Below, piece after piece: positions 11,140 to 17,104 of a stretch of DNA of 17,104 nucleotides. The notes beneath the pieces are model-generated. The model did no database searches. It had not been told where the DNA came from and worked only from the letters and a program-made list of their open reading frames with translations. Made by a program: the position numbers and the translations under genes. The stretch's first letter is position 1. Every line of letters starts with the position of its first letter. The DNA is from an uncultured Eubacteriales bacterium (GTDB lineage Bacteria > Bacillota > Clostridia > Christensenellales > CAG-138): the NCBI GenBank assembly GCA_900544965.1, contig UQXE01000034.1:1-17104 (forward strand), in the 5' to 3' direction.

Positions 11140-14138
11140 TATAGCGGCTCCAGTCCCAATACATACCTTATAAGCTTAACTGCGTCCGTGTTGTTCACCC
11201 TGCCGTTTCCATCCGCGTCGGCCAGCATGAGCTGGAGCTCGCTGAACATTTCAAGTCTGACGCAGTGTCTCGAAATCATCACGGCATCGGTAATGCTGAC
11301 CACGCCGTTCATATCCATATCCCCTATAAGCCCGTATTGCGCAGTAACAATCATATCACATAATACAGCGCTGATATCCTTATCCCATCCTATAAACATG
11401 TAGCCATAATGTTCGGGCGGCTGCGGGGCCTGGGCCGGCAGCCCCGCGGGTACTACCTGCTCGTCAAGCGTCTCGCCGGTTACGCCGTCGACAAAGGTAA
11501 CTACATAGGCTTCGTCGAAGGTCAGCTGTCCGTCGCCGCATACTATGTCCGATGGATCTATTTCAAAAGAGCCCCAAAAGCCCAGGGCGTTTCCCCCGCG
11601 CGGGTTAACCGACACGATATGACTGCCCTCAGCCTGCGCCGGCGTACTAAAGCTTAAATCGGCAAGCGCTGTTTCCACATCGCTACAAATGCCGTCAAAC
11701 TCAACGCCAAGCCTTCCTGGTGCATGCTGAACCACCCGCAGCGACGCTCCATCCACCAAGGGAGTACAGCCGATATACTCTAAAACATTGGGATCATACT
11801 CCAATGTGAAGTCAGCCCCGCAAAGCCCGCTTGCATGAATTCGAATACTGGCGTCGCCTCCGGGCATAACCGTCCCTCCAGACGCCTCTAGCATGCCCGC
11901 GTACTCGAAGAACCTGGCGTTAATATCGCATGGGCCTTGTATATCAAATTCAGTATCGCCGGACAGCTTTTCCCCCTCCCCGCCATACCATCCATCAAAC
12001 ATCCCATAGGTTCTGTATGCTTTGGCGGTTAGTCCCAAACCGGCCTCGCCCATAGTATTTAATTCCACGATTCCTCCGTCCGGCGCGGCCACGCTTACGG
12101 GGTTTGCGCCAAGCGCCTCCGAATCAGTGCTTATGGATACAAGCGGATTCCCGCCTGATCTTAACAGGCTTAAATTCGGGTTTTGGCTCAGATCAATGCT
12201 GGTTAGCATATTGTTTGTGAAATCCAGGGCACTCAACATGGGCTTGTCCAGCAGGCTCAGCTCGGAAATGTCGTTATTCGCGCAGTTAATGGACCTTAAT
12301 TCTGGGTTTGTGTCAAGATTCAGGATATTCAGCGCATTGTATGAAACGTTCAAATCTTCAAGCGCCGTACATCCAAGAAGGTCCGCTCCTTCCAGCCTGT
12401 TATTCTCACATATGAGCTCCCTTAGTCTTGAGCAGCCGTTCAGGTTTAGCGTTTCAAGCAGGTTGCCGTCCAGCGACAGATGCAGCAGTTCGGGAAATCC
12501 GCTTAGGTCGAGATTCCCACAAAGGCCGAATCCCGTCCATTCTATGCGTTCAGCGCTGCTGCCATTCCAGGTAATACCCGTCCACGTAGATATGTCGTAA
12601 GGATCATAATCTGGATTGAGTTTAAGCCCATTCGATACCCCCGTTTCATCCGCGTGCTCCAAAAACGCGCGGATCCGCTCGGTTTCGTCAAGCCCCAGCC
12701 GCTCATAACGCGCTATTATCACGGTGTCGCGGTAAACCTCGGAAAAGTCGCCATGCCAACCCGTGAACTCGTATCCCTCATGATCGGGCGGTTCGGGGGC
12801 CTGCGCGCCGGAACCCTCCGGCACCTCCTGATCCATAATCCTCTCGCCCGTCAGCCCGTCTATAAACGTAACCGTATATACGGGGACTATAACAAGGGTT
12901 CCGTTCGTTAAGATTACCTGCTCCGGCAATAGGCTGGCTGGAACCCCGTTTATAAACGAACAGCCCTCAAACGACGAGACTTCAAGCCGGCTCAGGCCGC
13001 GGGCGCTCTCATTGACGCTGAACACAAGGCGCGCAAACTCGCCGTTTATATTTTCGCTTTGTCCGGATACGCTTACGCTAAGCTCTCCAGGGCCGCAGTT
13101 ATTTACAGCTATACCTTCGGGCTCCTGCGCGGACCAGCTTAGAAAGTTGAGCGCCCCTCCGTCATACGAAAGCGTAAAGGTCATATCCGAAACGCCATAA
13201 GCGTTTAGCGGGATTGACGCTTCTCCCCCGGCCAGGGCGGTCGCCGGCGCGATTTCAAGGCTTCCAATTATATCTCCAGCCTGTGAGTACGACGCGGTTA
13301 AACTATAATCCCCTCCTGTCAGCGTTACGCTGTGAGACGTCGAAAAACAAACGCCTAACTGATCGTACCAGCCGTCGAAAACATAGCCCTCCATTGGAAC
13401 CGCCGATGCGGTGAGTTCCGTCATCTCCTGCTCCCCCGCGTCGTTCCAGTATGAGTAGCGCTCAAGATATGCCGCTCCCCCGCGTCCAGAGCTTATCAGC
13501 ACCTGTCCGGCTCCAAGGGACGGGGCGTTGACTTCAATATTTTCAATAGGGTTTCCGGATGTCCTAAGCTCGGTAAGCGATGTGTTGTTCGACAGGTCAA
13601 TTCTTTGCAGATAATTTTCAGTGCAGAACAGCTGCTCAAGGTCAATACAATCGTCAAGATCGAGCGACGTAAGCGAATTGCCGCCGCAGTCCAGCCGCTT
13701 TAACGATACGCCGCCGCCCAGGTTGATCATGGACAGGCTGTTTCTAGCGCATTCCGCAATGGCAAGCGCCGAGCAGCCGCCCAGATTTAATCCGGTAAGC
13801 GAGTTGTCCGAGCAGAAAAGTACGGTAAGGCGGTCGCACCCGCTTAGGTCCATAACGCCCTCAAGATCCAGGCCCATCCACATAATGCCGGTAACCGACG
13901 AACCATCCCAGTCCACCCCCGTCCAGGTTGCGGCGTCGTCGGGGTCATAGCCGTGCGGATTTACCTTGTCCCCGTTTTTCACTCCGTTTATATCCGTTAT
14001 TTCCAGGAATTCGCGCAGCCTTTGAGTATCATAATCCCTCGTTTCCCTGATATACAGGGCGTATGACGGCATAATTGCCGCTGATAGAATTAAGGCGGCC
14101 AGAAGCGCAATTATACATCTTTTCAACGTTCTTGTCAT
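11139..14138 (-). CDS. Secreted LRR / cohesin-like / dockerin protein with internal duplication
   Basis: This is a 999-residue secreted protein with a signal peptide (1-27, cleavage after SYA). The body is two homologous halves offset by about 447 residues. Each half has an opening block (36-80 and 483-527) ending in TWTG-(V/I)-x-W-(D/N)-GSS and a run of leucine-rich repeats of the N-x-L-x-x-L-x-L type (about 85-205 and 535-670). A GWY block (about 250-285 and 705-745), a cohesin-like beta domain (about 292-415 and 748-873) and an InlB/Listeria-Bacteroides-like repeat with TF-(I/V)-DG-(L/V)-TGE (420-478 and 878-935) complete each half. The C-terminus (938-999) is a type I dockerin with two calcium loops, GDMDMNGVVSITD and ADADGNGRVNNTD. 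AAGGAGG lies 10 nt before the start. Dockerins bind cohesins, so it likely joins a surface complex; no enzyme domain is present. The function is inferred to be adhesion or scaffolding. Confidence 0.88.
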   Translation of the reverse strand: MTRTLKRCIIALLAALILSAAIMPSYALYIRETRDYDTQRLREFLEITDINGVKNGDKVNPHGYDPDDAATWTGVDWDGSSVTGIMWMGLDLEGVMDLSGCDRLTVLFCSDNSLTGLNLGGCSALAIAECARNSLSMINLGGGVSLKRLDCGGNSLTSLDLDDCIDLEQLFCTENYLQRIDLSNNTSLTELRTSGNPIENIEVNAPSLGAGQVLISSGRGGAAYLERYSYWNDAGEQEMTELTASAVPMEGYVFDGWYDQLGVCFSTSHSVTLTGGDYSLTASYSQAGDIIGSLEIAPATALAGGEASIPLNAYGVSDMTFTLSYDGGALNFLSWSAQEPEGIAVNNCGPGELSVSVSGQSENINGEFARLVFSVNESARGLSRLEVSSFEGCSFINGVPASLLPEQVILTNGTLVIVPVYTVTFIDGLTGERIMDQEVPEGSGAQAPEPPDHEGYEFTGWHGDFSEVYRDTVIIARYERLGLDETERIRAFLEHADETGVSNGLKLNPDYDPYDISTWTGITWNGSSAERIEWTGFGLCGNLDLSGFPELLHLSLDGNLLETLNLNGCSRLRELICENNRLEGADLLGCTALEDLNVSYNALNILNLDTNPELRSINCANNDISELSLLDKPMLSALDFTNNMLTSIDLSQNPNLSLLRSGGNPLVSISTDSEALGANPVSVAAPDGGIVELNTMGEAGLGLTAKAYRTYGMFDGWYGGEGEKLSGDTEFDIQGPCDINARFFEYAGMLEASGGTVMPGGDASIRIHASGLCGADFTLEYDPNVLEYIGCTPLVDGASLRVVQHAPGRLGVEFDGICSDVETALADLSFSTPAQAEGSHIVSVNPRGGNALGFWGSFEIDPSDIVCGDGQLTFDEAYVVTFVDGVTGETLDEQVVPAGLPAQAPQPPEHYGYMFIGWDKDISAVLCDMIVTAQYGLIGDMDMNGVVSITDAVMISRHCVRLEMFSELQLMLADADGNGRVNNTDAVKLIRYVLGLEPL

Positions 14139-14382
14139 GAGTAACCATCCTCCTTAGCTGGAATTGTGATATATTTACATGGTTTTTAATTGTTACCGCC
14201 CATGAAGCGGTATAAATTTGATAGAGGTTAATCATACCTAACAAAATTTTGTGCAATCTATATAATAGCGGCATACGCGACTGCGATTAATTTACGCGGG
14301 TAAAGCTGTTAAGTGATACTGATAGGGCCGGAAGCCCCGCCGCTGATTTTGCCGATTGTCCGATATGATATGTCTTTTAAAC

Positions 14383-14391
14383 ACTATAGCA
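14383..14391 (-). promoter_or_regulatory. Candidate extended -10 promoter of the dockerin gene
   Basis: The minus strand reads TGCTATAGT, an extended -10 with 5 of 6 matches in the hexamer. Initiation near 14376 would give a leader of about 240 nt that includes the GC-rich island at 14295-14360. No strong -35 is seen. Closer AT-rich candidates cannot be excluded. Confidence 0.35.
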
Positions 14392-14508
14392 CATACATTT
14401 AACTGCAATATATGCTATTTTTTGTCATGTTAAAGTGTACATCTTTGGTCCTGCTCCCGTCTATTGGCAAAAGGCGTTTCGGTATAACTGTATATTTCCT
14501 TCAACCTA

Positions 14509-14537
14509 TTGAAAACGACGTATAACTAATGTAACAT
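14509..14537 (+). promoter_or_regulatory. Candidate promoter of the aconitase-like hydratase
   Basis: TTGAAA (14509-14514) and TAACAT (14532-14537) are spaced by 17 nt, with 5 of 6 and 4 of 6 consensus matches. Initiation near 14544 would leave a leader of about 58 nt beginning with the hairpin at 14551-14574. Confidence 0.4.
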
Positions 14538-14550
14538 AGGCTTGCAAGGT

Positions 14551-14574
14551 GCCTGAAAGCCGCGTGTTTCGGGC
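14551..14574 (+). promoter_or_regulatory. Leader hairpin before the hydratase gene
   Basis: GCCTGAAA (14551-14558) and TTTCGGGC (14567-14574) pair over 8 bp with one G-T wobble and an 8-nt loop, ending 8 nt before the AAAAGGAG ribosome binding site. The left arm GCCT could alternatively pair with AGGC at 14538-14541. Whether this controls translation is unknown. Confidence 0.4.
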
Positions 14575-14601
14575 AAAAATGGAAAAGGAGCAATGAGAAA
14601 G

Positions 14602-16854
14602 ATGATAGAACTCATCAATCATGGCGTCTATCTTAAAGACGGCGTACCACAATGTCAATGCGAATGCGGAGTTACGCCTGAAGAGGGGCGCAAACGCACG
14701 ATTGCTTACTCAATTCTGAGCACGCACAATGTCTCCGGTGATGACAAAAAGCTGAGGATAAAGTTTGACCAGCTTATCTCCCATGACATCACCTATGTCG
14801 GAATCATTCAGACAGCTCGCGCAAGCGGACTGAAGCAGTTCCCCATGCCCTACGCAATGACCAACTGCCACAACAGCCTCTGCGCCGTGGGCGGCACGAT
14901 CAACGAGGACGACCATGTATTCGGTCTCTCCGCGGCTAAACGCTACGGCGGCATCTTTGTGCCGACGAATCAGAGCGTTATCCACTCCTATGCCCGCGAA
15001 ATGATGGCGGGCTGCGGCCAGATGATACTCGGTTCGGACAGCCATACCCGCTATGGCGCCCTGGGCACTATGGGTGTGGGCGAAGGCGGCGGAGAGCTTG
15101 TAAAGCAGCTTTTGCAGAACACATGGGACTTAAACGCGCCGGAAGTAATTCTGGTATATCTTGAAAACGCTCCAAAGCGCGGCGTAGGACCGCATGACGT
15201 TGCGATAGCGCTTGTGGGGTCGGTATTCAAGAACGGGTTTGTCAAGAATAAGGTGCTTGAGTTTACTGGACCAGGCGCTCAAAACCTTTCCGTTGAATTC
15301 AGGAACGGAATAGATGTAATGACCACTGAAACCACATGTCTATCATCCATTTGGTCGACGGATGAAAAGGTTCACGACTATTTCAGGGCCTACGGACGTG
15401 AAGACGCGTATAAAGAGCTTAAACCCGGCCAGTGCGCATATTACGACGGCATGATCAGGATCGACCTTTCAAAGATAGAACCCATGATCGCCCTGCCGTT
15501 CCATCCAAGCAACGCATATACCATCAAAGACTTTACGGCAAACGCCAAGGATCTATTGCACGGCGTCGAAGAGGAAGCCGTCAAGTCCTTTGGCAAAAAG
15601 ATAAAAATAGATCTGGCAAGCAAGGTGCTGCCCGACGGCCGCGTGATGGCGGATCAGGGCATAATCGCCGGCTGTTCCGGAGGATTATACGACAACATCG
15701 TCGAGGCCGCCTCAATCCTTGACGGCGGCTCTACGGGAAACGGCTACTTCGGGCTGTCGGTTTACCCGACAAGCGTACCCGTTAGCCTTGAGCTGACCAG
15801 GATAGGCGCCGCCGCAAAGCTTCTGGCGGCTGGCGCGGTTATCAAGCCCTCGTTCTGCGGGCCGTGCTTCGGCGCGGGCGACGTGCCGGCCAACAACGGC
15901 TTCTCCATACGGCATACCACGCGCAACTTCCCCAACCGCGAAGGCAGCAAGCCGGGCGACGGCCAGATTTCGGCCGTGGCGCTTATGGACGCCCGCTCAA
16001 TCGCCGCTACCGCGCGCAACGCCGGAGTGATTACGCCGGCCACTGAGATCGACTACGACAACAGCGTGCCCGAGTACCATTTTGACGGCAGCATCTATGG
16101 AAAACGCATATACAACGGATTTGGAAAGCCCGATCCCGACACCGAGCTCAAGTTCGGCCCCAATATCACCGACTGGCCGACCATGTATCCGCTGACCGAC
16201 AACATCCTGCTGGAGCTTGCCGCCGTTATAAAGGATCCCGTAACCACGACCGATGAGCTTATCCCGTCAGGCGAAACCTCTTCGTATCGTTCCAACCCGC
16301 TCAGGCTGGCCGAGTTTGCCCTCTCCCGCCGCGTACCCGAATATGTGGGCCGCTGCAAGGAGATAAACGCCATGGATATAGCGCGCCGTGAAGGCAATGC
16401 GCCCATAAAGGTAAAGGACGCTCTGGCCAAGGTTGGAAATCCCGACGGGCTTGTGAACACTACGGGCGTAGCATCCGTATTGTTCGCAAACAAGCCTGGC
16501 GACGGCTCCGCGCGCGAACAGGCTGCCTCCTGCCAAAAGGTGCTTGGCGGCGCGGCCAACATCTGCTACGAGTACGCCACAAAGCGCTACCGCAGCAACT
16601 GCATCAACTGGGGCATTATCCCCTTCACCATAAACCCGGATGAGAGCTTCGACTATGAGGTGGGCGATTTTGTATTCGTTCCTGGAATTAGAGAAGCCAT
16701 AGCCACGGGCGCGGAGGAGATTCCAGCTAAGGTGATTGCCAAAAGCGGCGTGCATGATATTAAGCTCTATGTAAAGGGCCTTACCGAAGACGAGAAGGAA
16801 ATACTTCTCGACGGCTGCCTGATGAATTACTACAAGGCAAGGCTTACGGACTGA
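14602..16854 (+). CDS. Aconitase-superfamily hydratase (YbhJ-like)
   Basis: This 750-residue protein has the aconitase fold: three domains around a [4Fe-4S] cluster, then a swivelling C-terminal domain. Cluster ligands are Cys358 (AGCSGG), Cys419 and Cys422 (CGPC), with spacing close to that of classical aconitase. GSDSHT (144-149) is the active-site motif with Asp, Ser and His. In the swivel domain the usual GSSRE motif is GDGSARE (633-639), keeping serine and arginine, and NWGIIPF follows. The overall sequence and length match the YbhJ group of putative hydratases rather than AcnA, AcnB or LeuCD, so the substrate is not known; citrate/isocitrate or another hydroxy-tricarboxylate is possible. 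No citrate synthase or isocitrate dehydrogenase gene adjoins it. Start: AAAAGGAG lies 11 nt before the ATG at 14602 and only 2 nt before the in-frame ATG at 14593 (753 residues); I prefer 14602 but 14593 is possible. Confidence 0.85.
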   Translation: MIELINHGVYLKDGVPQCQCECGVTPEEGRKRTIAYSILSTHNVSGDDKKLRIKFDQLISHDITYVGIIQTARASGLKQFPMPYAMTNCHNSLCAVGGTINEDDHVFGLSAAKRYGGIFVPTNQSVIHSYAREMMAGCGQMILGSDSHTRYGALGTMGVGEGGGELVKQLLQNTWDLNAPEVILVYLENAPKRGVGPHDVAIALVGSVFKNGFVKNKVLEFTGPGAQNLSVEFRNGIDVMTTETTCLSSIWSTDEKVHDYFRAYGREDAYKELKPGQCAYYDGMIRIDLSKIEPMIALPFHPSNAYTIKDFTANAKDLLHGVEEEAVKSFGKKIKIDLASKVLPDGRVMADQGIIAGCSGGLYDNIVEAASILDGGSTGNGYFGLSVYPTSVPVSLELTRIGAAAKLLAAGAVIKPSFCGPCFGAGDVPANNGFSIRHTTRNFPNREGSKPGDGQISAVALMDARSIAATARNAGVITPATEIDYDNSVPEYHFDGSIYGKRIYNGFGKPDPDTELKFGPNITDWPTMYPLTDNILLELAAVIKDPVTTTDELIPSGETSSYRSNPLRLAEFALSRRVPEYVGRCKEINAMDIARREGNAPIKVKDALAKVGNPDGLVNTTGVASVLFANKPGDGSAREQAASCQKVLGGAANICYEYATKRYRSNCINWGIIPFTINPDESFDYEVGDFVFVPGIREAIATGAEEIPAKVIAKSGVHDIKLYVKGLTEDEKEILLDGCLMNYYKARLTD

Positions 16855-16920
16855 TATCTTTGACAGGGAAGCCGCGTTAAACCGCTTCAATGCGGCGATG
16901 AGGAAGCTTTCCCAATAAAG

Positions 16921-16947
16921 AAAAAAGGCGCCTAAGGCGCCTTTTTT
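16921..16947. terminator. Intrinsic terminator of the hydratase gene, bidirectional
   Basis: AAAAAAGGCGCC (16921-16932) and GGCGCCTTTTTT (16936-16947) form a perfect 12-bp stem with a TAA loop. The A- and T-tracts make it functional in both directions. It starts 66 nt past the hydratase stop codon. Confidence 0.95.
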
Positions 16948-16972
16948 AGCATCGAGGGGCCAAAAGCAAAAC

Positions 16973-17016
16973 CCGTAACCTCAAATAAGTGGCATAGCGG
17001 CTTTTTTGACACGCTG
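16973..17016. repeat. Dispersed 44-bp hairpin repeat, copy B
   Basis: It has the same ends and spacing as copy A at 209-252: CCGTAACCTCAA, 21 bp, TTGACACGCTG. TCAAATAAG (16981-16989) and CTTTTTTGA (17001-17009) pair over 9 positions with one T-T mismatch; the first variable pair is A-T here and C-G in copy A. The 11-nt loop differs. AATCGCCTATG (17018-17028) follows at once and also occurs at 146-156 in the left repeat region. Confidence 0.65.
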
Positions 17017-17060
17017 GAATCGCCTATGAGGGTTTTGCCTCCGGCGGCTTAGAACCTATT

Positions 17061-17103
17061 ACCGCCATAGGCGGTTCAAAAAACGGATGGCTCCGTTTTT
17101 TGA
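17061..17103. terminator. Two adjacent hairpins at the window end
   Basis: ACCGCC-ATA-GGCGGT (17061-17075) is a 6-bp stem. TCAAAAAACGGA (17076-17087) and TCCGTTTTTTGA (17092-17103) form a perfect 12-bp stem with a TGGC loop, with A- and T-tracts typical of a bidirectional intrinsic terminator. It may serve a convergent gene beyond the right edge or belong to the repeat cluster. Confidence 0.65.
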
Positions 17104-17104
17104 G

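Larger units (their letters stand above)
14139..14592. other. Divergent intergenic region, dockerin gene / hydratase
   Basis: No gene is seen in these 454 nt. The part near the dockerin gene is AT-rich; a GC-rich island at about 14295-14360 holds GGGC-CGGAA-GCCC and neighbouring short stems. A candidate promoter for each direction is listed separately. The dockerin transcript could have a leader of more than 200 nt that includes the island. Confidence 0.5.

Noticed and set aside
14295..14360. Cobalamin riboswitch on the plus strand
   Set aside because: Only the CCCGCCGCTG core and loose flanking matches fit; the GGTG-x-AA-x-TCC part and the closing stems are not recognisable, so I did not annotate it.
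16267..16890. 207-codon minus-strand frame opposite the hydratase gene
   Set aside because: It lies antisense to a conserved enzyme domain, lacks a ribosome binding site and has no recognisable family.

Overview
The window looks like a chromosomal segment of an anaerobic, low-to-mid-GC Firmicute of the Clostridia type. Evidence for this is strong Shine-Dalgarno sites before most genes, frequent ATA and AGG codons, a rubredoxin-fused flavin reductase, a YugP-type zinc peptidase, a type I dockerin protein and a CotH-family protein. I cannot name a genus. No phage, transposase, CRISPR array, tRNA or rRNA is visible. All nine genes are intact.

Layout. Bases 1-490 carry no convincing gene; they hold inverted and tandem repeats and a terminator. 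A minus-strand operon follows (4892 down to 491): a membrane-anchored protein with three lamin-tail-like domains and a CotH kinase-like domain, a VTC-type polyphosphate polymerase domain protein, and a DUF4956 membrane protein. A divergent intergenic region (4893-5312) separates it from clpB (5313-7910, plus strand), which has a near-consensus sigma-A promoter. After a structured spacer come yugP (8119-8826) and a high-molecular-weight rubredoxin (8853-9500), only 26 nt apart and closed by a strong terminator. On the minus strand lie a sugar-nucleotide pyrophosphorylase-like gene (9578-10489), an orphan feoA (10647-10886) and a 999-residue secreted protein (11139-14138). That secreted protein is an internal duplication of leucine-rich-repeat, cohesin-like and InlB-like blocks, ending in a dockerin. 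Divergent from it, across a 463-nt region, is an aconitase-superfamily hydratase of the YbhJ type (14602-16854) with a perfect terminator. The last 150 nt again hold repeats.

How the genes work together. The most interesting unit is the CotH/LTD-VTC-DUF4956 operon. A polyphosphate-forming enzyme domain, a multi-pass membrane protein and an exported kinase-like protein are co-transcribed. This suggests a membrane or surface phosphate-polymer or phosphorylation system whose biochemistry is not established. The other genes are mostly independent units: protein quality control (ClpB, YugP), redox or oxygen defence (Hrb), iron (FeoA), sugar nucleotides and a cell-surface or secreted scaffold.

The repeats at the two ends belong to one family. 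A 44-bp element (209-252 and 16973-17016) has identical 12- and 11-bp ends, the same 21-bp spacing and a hairpin with a compensatory base-pair change. A second motif, AATCGCCTATG, occurs in both regions. This is probably a dispersed intergenic repeat family of the host genome.
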